64,000 nucleotides of DNA from Exiguobacterium sp. FSL W8-0210 (GCF_038006045.1 NZ_JBBOUK010000001.1:1343001-1407000), one strand, 5' to 3'; counted from the first letter of the stretch, positions 25,829 to 34,632 are shown. Notes: generated by a model not told the origin, from the letters alone. A program made the numbers and translations.

Positions 25829-27721
25829 TTAAGCTTCGTTGATCGGTTGAACGAATGATCGATTGGCTGTGATGTACATATCCTGAGCCGTTTTCAAGCG
25901 TGGTGTGCCTTTCGATGACAGGACGACCTTCTCGATCTGAAGCACCGTATCGGGTGTGTTTTTCGTCGGTAGTTCATTTTTAAAGTCACGATCGGCGTAC
26001 TGTTTACATGTTTTCAAAATCCGGACTGTTGTTGGAGGCACAGTCAGATAGGTCTCGTTATCGATCACAGGCGGAAGATGGACATATTTTTTGTTTGCCG
26101 TGACGTAAGCTCCATCAGCCGTGACGAGTCGTGGTGTGCCAGCAATCGTCAACTGTAGATCACTGATTGTCAGGAGTTGACCGACTTCGAGCGCTGCTTG
26201 CTTATGCTCGAATTCGAGGTCATCATACAAAAAGGCTTTCTCGAGTACGACGACTTGCGGCGGTGCTTCGATATGATACTTCGTCGCGTCGATTTTCTGT
26301 ATCGGTGATTTTTGTTCCTCGGGACGAAATTCGACTTTAAGTTGCTGATAATGCAAATGCATTTCGTCGACACTACTCGGTAACGTCATCCGGACGACGA
26401 ACGGATGATAGTCGTCATGGATCAGCATCAATTGGAATGGATCTGAACGCGGTTCGAGTGCCTCCGTCGGAATGAACAGTTCGTTCTCATCGATATGGAA
26501 CGGAACGGCGGTTTCCGTTGCTTCATCGTTGGGTGCGATTAAGAGAACTTGATCGATCGAAGACATGTCGTCTTTGAGTAATTGTACGACTTCATAGAAG
26601 AGACCATCAACGAGACGGGTGCCCGCATACGTAGCAAAGAATGGCTCAAGGACAGGACCGAGATGACTCAACGAAGCAGGCATCCGGTAATAAAGACGAT
26701 TCTCCGATACATATCGCCGGGCTTTATGTTTTTGGACGAGCAGCGTGATGAAGGTGACGAAGCTGTCATAGTCTTTTTGCTGAAGCAAGGTGTACTGTTT
26801 TTGAAAGATGTCATCAAAAATGAAATCCGCTGGATCTGCACCATGGCGTTCAAAAACGGCAATCATTTCGCGGAACAGGTCAAAAAAGGTCTGCTGCTGC
26901 GGATGCTCAAGGAAACGCTTGTTGTTGAACAGTCGGGAGAGGAAGTCCATCTCGATCAATCGACTCAAAGCATGGGTTTTAGCAACTGCTGGAATATCAA
27001 GTTCGAGCGTTTTCTCAAGCACTTGTAAATTGAAGGTCGTCTTTTCGAAAATACTTGTTTGTCCGACAAGCGAATCATTCATCGCGAAACGATTGACGTG
27101 ATAGACCGGTGCCGGATTCATCGAAGCCGTTTGGCATTTCGAGATGGCTTCAAAGAAGAAGAGTTTATCTTCACCGTACTGCATCGCGCTGAACCGAATG
27201 TTATGTTCAAGCAAGACGGAGCGCTTCAGAATTTTCCCTGGAGGTCCGACCGCGCGGAACACTTTATCGATTTCATACGGAACAAGCTGATTCGCTGTCG
27301 TAAACGATGCAAAGCGGCCAACCTTTTGAATCGACGTGTTGGTATGTTTGATCGTTTGACCGAATGCGATATCGGCATCATGCGAAGCGGCTTGTGCGAC
27401 GAGTCGAGGGAATCCGACTGGATCGAGACGATCATCAGCATCTAAGAACGTGACGTAGGTACCTGTCGCTTCTTCAATTCCGACGTTTCGCGGTTGTGCA
27501 GGACTGCCCGAATTTTCAGGAAGTTCGATGATGCGAATGAAATCCATCGTTTGTGCAGCCGTGTGGAGAATCGATAACGATTCATCCGTCGAACCGTCAT
27601 CAACGAAAATCGCTTCGATTGTTGAGTGATCGAGCGTGAGTTCTTGGATCGATGCGATACAAGTTGAGAGATATGTCGCCTTATTGTATACAGGAATAAT
27701 GATCGATGCGGTTCTTTCCAT
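25829..27721 (-). CDS. Family 2 glycosyltransferase with C-terminal extension
   Basis: Cytoplasmic GT2 enzyme of 630 residues, probably for teichoic acid or capsule chain building. AAGGTGGG fixes the ATG at 27721 (MERTASIIIPVYNKATYL); the frame extends 37 codons upstream but that part is hydrophobic nonsense. The GT-A motifs are SIIIPVYN, IFVDDGSTDES and the DxD-bearing TFLDADDRLDPVGF (about 90-105), then PPGKILKRSVL. After about residue 330 follow ~300 residues with two similar beta-rich segments (GTPRLVTADGAYVTANKKYV; GTPRLKTAQDMYITANRSFV), perhaps surface-binding repeats. Neighbours TagF and TagE-like point to the wall polymer. The acceptor is not known. Confidence 0.88.
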   Translation of the reverse strand: MERTASIIIPVYNKATYLSTCIASIQELTLDHSTIEAIFVDDGSTDESLSILHTAAQTMDFIRIIELPENSGSPAQPRNVGIEEATGTYVTFLDADDRLDPVGFPRLVAQAASHDADIAFGQTIKHTNTSIQKVGRFASFTTANQLVPYEIDKVFRAVGPPGKILKRSVLLEHNIRFSAMQYGEDKLFFFEAISKCQTASMNPAPVYHVNRFAMNDSLVGQTSIFEKTTFNLQVLEKTLELDIPAVAKTHALSRLIEMDFLSRLFNNKRFLEHPQQQTFFDLFREMIAVFERHGADPADFIFDDIFQKQYTLLQQKDYDSFVTFITLLVQKHKARRYVSENRLYYRMPASLSHLGPVLEPFFATYAGTRLVDGLFYEVVQLLKDDMSSIDQVLLIAPNDEATETAVPFHIDENELFIPTEALEPRSDPFQLMLIHDDYHPFVVRMTLPSSVDEMHLHYQQLKVEFRPEEQKSPIQKIDATKYHIEAPPQVVVLEKAFLYDDLEFEHKQAALEVGQLLTISDLQLTIAGTPRLVTADGAYVTANKKYVHLPPVIDNETYLTVPPTTVRILKTCKQYADRDFKNELPTKNTPDTVLQIEKVVLSSKGTPRLKTAQDMYITANRSFVQPINEA

Positions 27722-27812
27722 CAGTAATTCCCACCTTAAACTAAATATTAAAAAATACCCCCTGAACTGTGCCTTAAAACAGATGAAGGAAAGAGAAGGA
27801 TAAGAAAACACG

Positions 27813-27857
27813 AAAATGGTCGATGGCTCCATAAAATAATGGAGTCATCGACCATTT
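27813..27857. terminator. Bidirectional terminator
   Basis: A long stem (AAATGGTCGATG-CTCCAT with its complement, one mismatch) with a 6-nt loop, A-rich on one side and T-rich on the other. It lies 35 bases after the stop of the lipoprotein gene and upstream of the GT2 gene. Confidence 0.8.
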
Positions 27858-27891
27858 AGACAATTAACCAATCAGCCTTATAGGATTAGAA

Positions 27892-28278
27892 TTACTTGAT
27901 TCCAATGTTCTCAAGGTATTTTTTTTCAGAGGCATCGATTTTACCGCTGATTTGTTTCGAATACGTCTTCCGCGCGTAAGTCGATCCTTTTTTCTGATAA
28001 ATGGCTTTTTGTCCTTCAGATGATTGGTCGTAATAGATTTCGATTAAATCTTTATCCTCATAGACGATGACGCCCGTTTCATCAGTGTTTCGCTTTAGTT
28101 GCTGGTTGATCTGTTGCTGCTTCAAGTACTGGTTTTCAGATTTGAAGACTTGATTGATGGCTGCATCGTATTTCTTTTTTGCTTCCTCACTAGTCGTATT
28201 TCCGTCTTGATCGTAATTGCTACATCCTGCTAGACAGACGATCGAAAATAGCAGTAAAAATAAAAGTTTGCTTTTCAA
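27892..28278 (-). CDS. Small lipoprotein
   Basis: Predicted lipoprotein of 128 residues. A TTG at 28278 is chosen as start because GGAGGGG lies eight bases before it and it gives a clean signal peptide (KSKLLFLLLFSIVCLAGC) with lipobox LAGC; the frame also runs upstream to 28329 but that would bury the signal. The mature part is charged, with a coiled-coil-like stretch (EEAKKKYDAAINQVFKSENQ) and a C-terminal domain ending KKYLENIGIK. No known domain. It would sit on the outer face of the membrane. Confidence 0.8.
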   Translation of the reverse strand: MKSKLLFLLLFSIVCLAGCSNYDQDGNTTSEEAKKKYDAAINQVFKSENQYLKQQQINQQLKRNTDETGVIVYEDKDLIEIYYDQSSEGQKAIYQKKGSTYARKTYSKQISGKIDASEKKYLENIGIK

Positions 28279-28387
28279 ATGCGAACCCCTCCGAAGTACA
28301 CGTTCTGTATTACCGATAGTATACATCAAGGCAACACTTCATATGTAGCTTACTTAAGAAAAAGGGAAGTGTTTCATGTTGGTCGCA

Positions 28388-28627
28388 CTATAGTTCGATG
28401 GCATCGATGACGCCTTCAGGATACTCCCAGACATTGCCTTCAATGAGCCATTGATGATGGCAGTTCGGACAAGCGACTTCCGAAGAAAAGTCATACTGGA
28501 TTTCGAGACCTAAGCGCCGGTCTTCGTACGCTACACTATGTAAATCTTCAATGAGAATCTCATCCTTGAATTTCTCGCGACAACGTGGACATTTGAATTT
28601 CGAATAGTGACTGATGACCGTATCCAT
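28388..28627 (-). CDS. Zinc-ribbon protein
   Basis: A 79-residue protein with two CxxC knuckles, CPRC at residues 13-16 and CPNC near 53-56, spaced as in a zinc ribbon; an acidic linker lies between them. It is probably a small metal-binding adaptor or sensor for nucleic acid or protein contact. GGAGTTG lies upstream of the ATG. A CcpA cre-like site is at 28673-28687 near its promoter. It has no recognised partner; the immunity-like array starts beyond it on the other strand. Confidence 0.75.
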   Translation of the reverse strand: MDTVISHYSKFKCPRCREKFKDEILIEDLHSVAYEDRRLGLEIQYDFSSEVACPNCHHQWLIEGNVWEYPEGVIDAIEL

Positions 28628-28662
28628 TTAATTCAACTCCTTAATAAAGAATAAGTACCGTA

Positions 28663-28687
28663 TACAGTATAATGATAACGCTTACAT
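28663..28687 (-). promoter_or_regulatory. Candidate cre site and promoter of the zinc-ribbon gene
   Basis: The minus strand carries ATGTAAGCGTTATCA (28687-28673), a full match to the degenerate cre consensus, overlapping the spacer of a promoter whose -10 could be TATACT. Its position suggests catabolite control. The consensus is loose, so chance is possible. Confidence 0.35.
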
Positions 28688-28750
28688 AAAAAGTGTTTTA
28701 AATTAAATTTGTAATCAAAATGGAATATATCATATGAATAAATAAAAATT

Positions 28751-28773
28751 CCCATAAATGGTTATGGGTTTTA
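28751..28773. terminator. Hairpin upstream of the immunity-like array
   Basis: The stem CCCATAA / TTATGGG with a 4-nt loop is followed by TTTTAT on the plus strand and AATTTTT on the minus strand. It separates the zinc-ribbon gene from the array. Confidence 0.6.
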
Positions 28774-28868
28774 TAATGAAGAAGAGAAATTGATTTTTCA
28801 AGAAAACAACAAATGACAAGAAATTAAAAATTTCATCGACTTATTACTTAAAGGAATCGTGTGACAAT

Positions 28869-29408
28869 ATGCAACTCATTAAACAAATCAACGGTCAGAA
28901 TCATTTTTGGCTGTTCGAGAAGGATGGACGGACACTCTACACGTTTCACGGCATCATGGGAGAGAGATTGAAAGAACCAATGAGCGAGCAAAAGTTCTCG
29001 CGCTTTTTTAATCTGGATGCCTGTATCCGAGAACTTGTTGCAGAGAAAGAAAAAGACGGATATTCTGTCGTTCAAGAAGCGGATTACCACGAAGTTGTCG
29101 TAGAGATCTTTTGTCAGGATACAGAGTATGATGTCATCTTTGAGCATCGTTCGAGCATTGAAGAAGACCTCAACGGATTTCTTTTTGAAATCGGCAATGG
29201 GTATTTTGTTGAAGATGAGTATGGGCCAGAAGCGATCGAATTCGTCCTTCATATCTTGGAGCCGTCTTATATCGTTGAACCCGTCATTGATTATTTTAAA
29301 AAGCAGTATGGCGTGACGCGGCTTCGGATGGGACAGGCAAAAGTTCATTACGGCAGACGATTGACCGGACTTTATCCCGCAGGAAAGAACTTTAACCGAA
29401 AAAATTAA
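28869..29408 (+). CDS. WGR-like domain protein (array gene 1)
   Basis: A 179-residue cytoplasmic protein. The N-terminal ~75 residues look like a WGR-like module: FWLFEKDGRTLYTFHGIMGE, then a charged helix and LVAEKEKDGYSVVQEADY. WGR domains bind nucleic acid ends or act as adaptors. The rest (about 80-179) is a helical domain shared with the paralogue at 33459-33986, including NGYFVEDEYGPEAIEFVLHIL. There is no catalytic signature. It opens a run of about 14 plus-strand genes with short gaps that looks like a polyimmunity locus. Function unknown; WGR assignment is by pattern and moderate. Confidence 0.7.
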   Translation: MQLIKQINGQNHFWLFEKDGRTLYTFHGIMGERLKEPMSEQKFSRFFNLDACIRELVAEKEKDGYSVVQEADYHEVVVEIFCQDTEYDVIFEHRSSIEEDLNGFLFEIGNGYFVEDEYGPEAIEFVLHILEPSYIVEPVIDYFKKQYGVTRLRMGQAKVHYGRRLTGLYPAGKNFNRKN

Positions 29409-29439
29409 AGACAAAAATGTATAAGAAGGAGTCACATAG

Positions 29440-30162
29440 ATGACATATCAAATCGGTTTACCAGGCGTTACTGAAGAGAGATTACAAGAGGTAGAAGCAG
29501 AACTTGGCTTTAAGCTTCCGAAAGAACTACGAAATAGGTACAAGCACGAAAATAAATTCAGCATCGGCGAATGGGAGTTTCATCCGATCAAGGACGAGCA
29601 GTATATCAAGCGGACATGGGACGACCTTGTTCGTGTTAACACGACGGATGCGGAGGACTACCCATCCGGTTTCTTACGAATCGCACGTGACGGAACAGGT
29701 GACGAACTCGGGTATCAGCTTCCGGACACAGAGACAATCGTCTTATGGGATCATGAGGAACAAGAATTATTTTCGGTAGCACCAACGTTGAAGATATTCA
29801 TTGAAAAGGAACAACAAGTGGATCGCAGTGCAGAACAAGCAGAACTCTTCGTACAAACGGTCATCGAGACAGGCGCCGTCTATGGTCTATCAAAATTTGA
29901 ACAGTCGGGTTGGGCCTATTGTCCTTCGTATCAAGAGGAATCGGATGTATTGTTATTCTTTTCGTCGAAATCAGCGGCGAAAGCGCTACAGACGAAGGAA
30001 TGGGCGGACTATCATCTAATTCGCTTGGATTTGGGTCTATTCATGGATGGCTGGTTGCCGAACATGATTGACAATGGACTGTATTGTGGCTTGAACTGGG
30101 AACCGGAGCTCATTGGACTTGAGCTGGATCCAGAAGATGTCCTAGCAGATCTGGAGGGTTAA
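29440..30162 (+). CDS. SUKH (SMI1/KNR4) - DUF2750 fusion protein
   Basis: A 240-residue protein with two parts. Residues 1-125 form a SMI1/KNR4 (SUKH) domain: GVTEERLQEVEAELGFKLPK, the Trp-bearing GEWEFHPI, FLRIARDGTGDELGYQL and the TIVLWDHEEQE strand. SUKH proteins are the best-known immunity family against contact-dependent and secreted toxins. Residues 130-240 match DUF2750 (FVQTVIETGAVYGLSKFEQSGWAYC ... WLPNMIDNGLYCGLNWEPEL). GAAGGAGTC lies before the ATG. Its TAA is followed at once by the broken membrane gene, whose original ATG is now ACG. An immunity role is inference from family and context. Confidence 0.88.
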   Translation: MTYQIGLPGVTEERLQEVEAELGFKLPKELRNRYKHENKFSIGEWEFHPIKDEQYIKRTWDDLVRVNTTDAEDYPSGFLRIARDGTGDELGYQLPDTETIVLWDHEEQELFSVAPTLKIFIEKEQQVDRSAEQAELFVQTVIETGAVYGLSKFEQSGWAYCPSYQEESDVLLFFSSKSAAKALQTKEWADYHLIRLDLGLFMDGWLPNMIDNGLYCGLNWEPELIGLELDPEDVLADLEG

Positions 30163-30163
30163 C

Positions 30164-30699
30164 ACGATTCGGACGCTTCATAAACAAGTCGATGGAATGA
30201 CAGCCGTTTGGCTCATCTATCGCGATGGACGAAAATTGTATACGTATCACGGTGTCATGAACGAGATTCATCAGGACGATATGAAACAAGCGATGGAAGA
30301 TCGCTACTTGTTCAGATATCAAGCGAAACGTCGGATGAATACGTGGATTTCGGAAAAACAGGCAGAAGGATACATATTCGAGGACGTATTCGGACTGACA
30401 CCGAACCGCAAGAAAAGACAGACGTTCAAGCGTCGAATGATAGGACTCGCGTCTCTCCAATTATCATCGCAGTGCTTGCGTTACTTCAAATGGGAATGGT
30501 CGTTTTCAGTAAAGACTATTTACCGGGCTGGCTACGCACGGTTTGTTTCATCAGTTGCTGTGTCATGAACATTGAATACCGAGAGGGGTTATATGCTGGT
30601 TTCGCGATTGGAACGGGTACACTCCTATTGTTTTATGTCCAAAACAGATACAATCAAACGGATTTTCTAGCGGAACAGCCGAACCATGCTTCTATTTAA
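30164..30699 (+). pseudogene. WGR-like membrane protein, broken (ACG start and frameshift)
   Basis: Paralogue of the next gene. Alignment of the two starts pairs ACG-ATT-CGG-ACG-CTT here (from 30164) with ATG-ATT-GTC-ACG-CTC there, so the start codon has changed from ATG to ACG, just after GGAGGG. The WGR-like part follows (VWLIYRDGRKLYTYHGVMNE ... EKQAEGY). Near 30450 the frame jumps by minus one: KRRMIGLAS leaves the first frame and PIIIAVLALLQMGMVVFSKDYLPGWLR continues in another, with two to four membrane helices. A one-base loss explains this. Two lesions make a real pseudogene likely. Confidence 0.75.
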
Positions 30700-30745
30700 A
30701 AAATTGCTACAGAAGACTAATTCAATTGATAAGGATGATAATTTA

Positions 30746-31351
30746 ATGATTGTCACGCTCAGTAAGCAAGTGGATGGCATCATCTATTTCTGGTTCATGT
30801 ACCGGGACGGTCGAACAATCCAGATGTATCACGGTGTCACCGAACAATGGAAAATCGATCAGGATGTCAGTGATTCAATTGAAGAACGATATACATTTCG
30901 GCGTCAAGCTAAACGACGACTGAAGGAATTGATTGCTGAGAAACAGGCTGAAGGATACAGGCAGGATGATATTTACGGGATGCAACCCGGACGGAAAGAG
31001 CGTGAGAAATTTCGCCGTCGGACGTCCTGGCTCGCTTATCTTCTTCTGGGTCTCGGTCTGTTCCAGTTAGTGACACCGTTCACTATATTACCGTTTGTTG
31101 TATTAGGTATCGGTATCGCTCTGATGTTCTTAGCGTTTCTTAGTAAAGATCAGTTTCCGATGTGGCTACGTGTCATCTGTTTCGTCGATTATTTCTTAAT
31201 GCATGTCGGTTTTCGGCAAGAGCAGTACATCCCACATCTATTTCCGATTCTGTCAATTGGAACAGGATTGATACTTTTATTATATCTTCGAAGCAAATAC
31301 AAACGTAAACTCGAGAACAACGCCAATGATAGAGATGGCTACATATTATAA
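30746..31351 (+). CDS. WGR-like domain protein with membrane helices
   Basis: A 201-residue protein. The N-terminal ~80 residues form a WGR-like module (VDGIIYFWFMYRDGRTIQMYHGV ... KELIAEKQAEGYRQDDIYG), then a basic segment (RKEREKFRRR) and four probable transmembrane helices (about 95-185) with WLRVICFVDYFLM, ending in a positive tail. The first possible ATG is at 30686, but AAGGATG before the ATG at 30746 and the alignment with the broken paralogue favour 30746. A cytoplasmic sensor or adaptor tied to the membrane is the best description; within an immunity-like array it might protect against a membrane-acting toxin (inference). Confidence 0.75.
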   Translation: MIVTLSKQVDGIIYFWFMYRDGRTIQMYHGVTEQWKIDQDVSDSIEERYTFRRQAKRRLKELIAEKQAEGYRQDDIYGMQPGRKEREKFRRRTSWLAYLLLGLGLFQLVTPFTILPFVVLGIGIALMFLAFLSKDQFPMWLRVICFVDYFLMHVGFRQEQYIPHLFPILSIGTGLILLLYLRSKYKRKLENNANDRDGYIL

Positions 31352-31437
31352 ATGAAACAAAGAAATACCAGACCCATTTAAAGAACTATCCTGATAGAAT
31401 TTTAATGCATTGCACAAAAGAATGTGAGGATGATCTC

Positions 31438-31917
31438 ATGAAAATAATCTATTCTCGTGAAGACTTACTCGCACTCGAAGATCCCTTTGAATATGAGGTG
31501 GGATTGCCAATCCGCATCAGAGAACTTCCGGCTTCCGTCATCGAAGAGGAGCTACCGGATAGCCGCGAACAATTGAATCATCTTCTGAAAGAGGGCTATA
31601 CTTTGGTCATTCAGAAACCGCAAATTCCAAACTCTCCCGTATTCGCGGGGTTATCCGTGATAGCGGAGAACACGGTCATGAAATTATATGTCTACGAGGC
31701 GGATCATTGTGAAGATGCGTTATGGGAGGCTCTCTCCGAGAATGAATACAATCAGCATTGGGCATATTTTTTATTGAAGAAAATCGAAGGTGTCAGATTC
31801 GAATTGCCTTACACGCAACCATCACAACAATCACTCAGACTCACTCATCTTGGTACAAATCAACTCGTGTATCTACAGTTTGAAACGTATCAAAGTGTAT
31901 CGTGTCAGTGGGATTGA
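31438..31917 (+). CDS. Array protein of unknown family
   Basis: A 159-residue acidic cytoplasmic protein; not recognised. GAGGATG precedes the ATG at 31438, which is preferred to the upstream ATG at 31405. The N-terminal part has YEVGLPIRIRELPASVIEEELPD, the middle alternates strands (GYTLVIQKPQIPNSPVFAGL), and the C-terminus has several Tyr/Gln-rich strands (NQLVYLQFETYQSVSCQWD). It resembles single-domain immunity proteins in size and acidity, but no known family could be named. Confidence 0.65.
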   Translation: MKIIYSREDLLALEDPFEYEVGLPIRIRELPASVIEEELPDSREQLNHLLKEGYTLVIQKPQIPNSPVFAGLSVIAENTVMKLYVYEADHCEDALWEALSENEYNQHWAYFLLKKIEGVRFELPYTQPSQQSLRLTHLGTNQLVYLQFETYQSVSCQWD

Positions 31918-31976
31918 AAAAGGAGATGCTTTTGTTTCGAGAAGACATCGTTTAATTCAAACAAATCAGTAGTGAG

Positions 31977-32459
31977 ATGTTCCGTGATGAGCTAGCGAAA
32001 AAGCATGCGCTAAGCACATATCGCTTTTATGTAGTAGTGCGTGTCGAAAATAAGTTCCATTCCAAAAGAATCTTTGATTACTACAAGCTGTGGCGTTTGC
32101 TCGAACGAAAAGAGATGCTTGATGGCTTCACCTCCCGAATAGAAGTGCCGGTCCAAGTCGGAGAAGAATCATATTACGTTGGGATCGCTAAATTTGGTCT
32201 CGAACAGCTTTCGAGAGCCATTGAAATGATTAGTGACTCTCCAGCTATGTATACCATTATTTGTGCGAATCATGATCGACCATTACATTGTCAGGAATTA
32301 CTAACGCAGGTGCTCGATATCGGCTTAACAGAAAGTGGAGACGTACCAGTCGTCGAGATGGTTACGACATTGGCAGCACAAGGTTACGCCGTCTGCACGT
32401 GGGGAAGTTCAAGTGAAGAACAAGAACTACAGTGTTTTCATACGGTAGCCTTCTTATGA
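31977..32459 (+). CDS. Array protein of unknown family
   Basis: A 160-residue cytoplasmic protein; not recognised. It has mixed alpha/beta content with STYRFYVVVRVENKFHSKRIFDYYKLWRLLERK near the start and two Cys-containing strands (YTIICANHDRPLHC, YAVCTWGSSS). The ribosome site is weak (GTGAG just before the ATG), so coupling to the previous gene is likely. The gap is 59 bases. It has the same small, acidic, single-domain style as neighbouring immunity-like proteins. Confidence 0.6.
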   Translation: MFRDELAKKHALSTYRFYVVVRVENKFHSKRIFDYYKLWRLLERKEMLDGFTSRIEVPVQVGEESYYVGIAKFGLEQLSRAIEMISDSPAMYTIICANHDRPLHCQELLTQVLDIGLTESGDVPVVEMVTTLAAQGYAVCTWGSSSEEQELQCFHTVAFL

Positions 32460-32481
32460 CAAGATAGAAAGAGGGGATTCG

Positions 32482-32964
32482 ATGAGTCTGCGTGGTGTGT
32501 CATTTGAAATCCCGAATGAACCGGGGCGTATCTTGCTCGACATATTAAGTGCGATTGAAATGAAAGAGTATGATTGGTTTCTTCGTAACTTTGATTTTCC
32601 GATCCAAACCATGGATGGGGACTTGTATGACAGTTTAGAAGAGTTTTCAATCGATCGGATAGCGACAGGACATGAACTAGCGAAATGGCTAAGGGGACCA
32701 AGCAATTACTTGATTTTTGCTGCATTGTTTGCATTTCAAAGTGGTCAGACTGAAGAAGTGGGAACGACTTATGCGTGGTTTCAGAAAAGCAATTGTCACA
32801 TCGCGATTTTGGTGTATGACTGCACGTACGTCGATATCTATTGTAAGGAGCAGCACGTATCCGAAGCGTTTTATGAGAACGCCGTGAGACGTGGATATAC
32901 CGGAATCGAATGGGTGACCGATGATAATGATCCTCGGACCCGTTTGTCGGTATGGTCAGAATAA
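32482..32964 (+). CDS. DUF2691 family protein
   Basis: A 160-residue protein with clear DUF2691 features: the N-terminal RGVSFEIPNEPGRILLDIL, the middle NYLIFAALFAFQ, and the C-terminal NCHIAILVYDCTYVDIYCK then YTGIEWVTDDNDPRTRLSVW, which are the conserved blocks of the family. DUF2691 proteins are found in Bacilli, often in prophage or immunity-gene clusters; their biochemical role is not known. AAGAGGGG lies before the ATG. Function in toxin immunity is inference from the neighbourhood. Confidence 0.85.
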   Translation: MSLRGVSFEIPNEPGRILLDILSAIEMKEYDWFLRNFDFPIQTMDGDLYDSLEEFSIDRIATGHELAKWLRGPSNYLIFAALFAFQSGQTEEVGTTYAWFQKSNCHIAILVYDCTYVDIYCKEQHVSEAFYENAVRRGYTGIEWVTDDNDPRTRLSVWSE

Positions 32965-33050
32965 GAAGTAGTTCTGACGAACAGATGTAAACGCTCAACG
33001 TTTAAGACAAGAGGGGTGAACTGCTGGGTATTAATGAAGGAGAGAAAATC

Positions 33051-33437
33051 ATGAATCAAGAGTTGGAAGAATTCGTTCAAGCAGTTTATCGAACGGTTGT
33101 TAAAGAAGGTATGGCGGACTATAAGGACATCTACGAAGAAGAAGTCGATCCAAACGTCAATGACTATACGGCCTGTATCGCGTTTTACCAGCAGTCGAGC
33201 GAAGCGGATCAAAAACGGATGAGACAGATGATGGAACAGACGATTATCGATACGGTTTCGCATGTATTTAGTATCATCGATGGGAGTTCAGGACTAAGTG
33301 GATCTGAGCTTGAAGTGAAACTGGCACTTGTCCGAGTTGACGAAGCAGGAGATTCGGTCGAGACCGTAGAGACAGATGGTGCATTGCAAGATGCGTTTTT
33401 AGGCTACATAGAAGATCGTGACTTGAACGCATTGTGA
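33051..33437 (+). CDS. Array protein of unknown family, acidic helical
   Basis: A 128-residue, strongly acidic protein without a recognised family. It appears mainly helical (NQELEEFVQAVYRTVVKEGMADYKD, EADQKRMRQMMEQTIIDTVSHVFS) with a short strand region (LEVKLALVRVDE). GAAGGAGAG precedes the ATG. High acidity and small size are typical of immunity proteins that mask basic nuclease toxins, but that is only an analogy. It is followed 22 bases later by the second WGR-like gene. Confidence 0.65.
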   Translation: MNQELEEFVQAVYRTVVKEGMADYKDIYEEEVDPNVNDYTACIAFYQQSSEADQKRMRQMMEQTIIDTVSHVFSIIDGSSGLSGSELEVKLALVRVDEAGDSVETVETDGALQDAFLGYIEDRDLNAL

Positions 33438-33458
33438 AGGAGGGAGCGGGAACCACTC

Positions 33459-33986
33459 ATGATCCAACTGATAAAACAAAGCGGCTCGAATACACTCTAC
33501 CAAACAATCTATACAGAGGGGCGCCTCATCGTTCAACATCAAGGAATCGTTGGAGCGTGGGTGAAAGCAGAAAACGTAAAGCAAATGCGCGTCTCGCGCT
33601 TCAAACGATTAGATGTACAGATTTTGCAGCTGATCGAGAAGTTTGAACGTCAAGGTTATCGCGAGCTGAACGAGGCAGATTACCGGGAACTCATCGTCCA
33701 TTTTCCTTATGACAAGGGTCAGGCAGAAGCAGCGCTCGAGCGCCGTCACATGATGGAAGAAGTAATTAATGATGGTTTGCTTCATACGGGGAACGGCTAC
33801 TGCAAAGGGGGAGATATCGGCAACGGTACGACGAATATCTTTTACTACGTCCTTGATGTTGAGGCAGCCATTACACTAATTTTTGAAGAAATGAAAGCAC
33901 GCGATGTACAAGACGAACCAAAAATTGCAGTACAAGAAGGAGCAGCGTACACCGTTCGATCTCCTCAAGGAGCGACGTTCGATTGA
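33459..33986 (+). CDS. WGR-like domain protein (paralogue of array gene 1)
   Basis: A 175-residue paralogue of the protein at 28869-29408. The N-terminal WGR-like part shows TLYQTIYTEGRLIVQHQGIVGAW and LQLIEKFERQGYRELNEADYRE, and the C-terminal part NGYCKGGDIGNGTTNIFYYVLD. GAAGGAGGGAGC lies before the ATG. Its stop overlaps the TTG start of the DUF2716 gene (TTGA), so the two are translationally coupled. Duplication of the same fold at both ends of the array suggests recombination-driven growth of the locus. Confidence 0.7.
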   Translation: MIQLIKQSGSNTLYQTIYTEGRLIVQHQGIVGAWVKAENVKQMRVSRFKRLDVQILQLIEKFERQGYRELNEADYRELIVHFPYDKGQAEAALERRHMMEEVINDGLLHTGNGYCKGGDIGNGTTNIFYYVLDVEAAITLIFEEMKARDVQDEPKIAVQEGAAYTVRSPQGATFD

Positions 33987-34450
33987 AACCATGGAGCTGG
34001 ATTCCGATGACGCAAGCGGAGGACAAGAAGATATGGCACGTCATTGATCAACAATTTCAATTCGCACCCAGTACGACAGTTTTTCCCTCATACCATGCCC
34101 CGAGTCCGTTCATTACATACGAAGTGGATTACGAGAAACGCGAAGAGATCGAGCAAATGCTAAAGCGTATTCTGACCGATCTGACCGTTGAAGGGAAACG
34201 CGTCATGGCACTCGATTGGAATCATCAAGGATACTGGATCGACCCAAGACGTCCGTTTCTTCGAAATGAAGAAGGAGATTGGATGATTCCAGCCGTTCCA
34301 GATGGCGATTATTCCTTTTTTATCGCTAGCGACTTCCGCTGGGGGTATCTCGGTCATCCGTGGGAGGGGAGTATCACGTTGTTTGGAGAAGACATGATCT
34401 CTGCGTTCCAAGGAACAGAGATTTTTATGAATGAAATTCGAAGAGGATAG
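33983..34450 (+). CDS. DUF2716 family protein
   Basis: A 155-residue protein with the DUF2716 pattern: N-terminal W..........IWHVIDQQFQF then APSTTVFPSY, central VMALDWNHQGYWIDPR and C-terminal WMIPAVPDGDYSFFIASDF then GYLGHPWEGSITLFGEDM. It starts with TTG at 33983 after AAGGAG, overlapping the stop of the upstream gene by one codon frame (TTGA). DUF2716 is found in polymorphic-toxin immunity clusters of Bacilli and Actinobacteria; the molecular target is unknown. Confidence 0.85.
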   Translation: MKPWSWIPMTQAEDKKIWHVIDQQFQFAPSTTVFPSYHAPSPFITYEVDYEKREEIEQMLKRILTDLTVEGKRVMALDWNHQGYWIDPRRPFLRNEEGDWMIPAVPDGDYSFFIASDFRWGYLGHPWEGSITLFGEDMISAFQGTEIFMNEIRRG

Positions 34451-34464
34451 AAGGAGGATAGAAA

Positions 34465-34632
34465 GTGAGAACACCATACGACGAGTATCAAGGAACCGCA
34501 TTATGGCAGGTCATCTCGGAGACAATCAATGAATTAGTCGACAATGTTGATCTCGAAGAACGGACGACGCATGAACATATCGTGGGCTATCTCTGTAGCA
34601 AACTAGAAGGTCGGATGAAATATGAAAAATAA
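34465..34632 (+). CDS. Small helical array protein
   Basis: A 55-codon gene from a GTG at 34465, preceded by AAGGAGG with an eight-base spacer. The sequence starts VRTPYDEYQGTALWQVISET and ends with IVGYLCSKLEGRMKYEK. The pattern PY-(E/D)-x-Y...LW...I..L..N.D......YIVGY(L/I)...L matches small helical proteins common in Bacilli immunity clusters. It overlaps the next gene by 11 bases, so translation is coupled. It is too short for usual size cut-offs but is well supported by ribosome site and family-like pattern. Confidence 0.7.
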   Translation: MRTPYDEYQGTALWQVISETINELVDNVDLEERTTHEHIVGYLCSKLEGRMKYEK

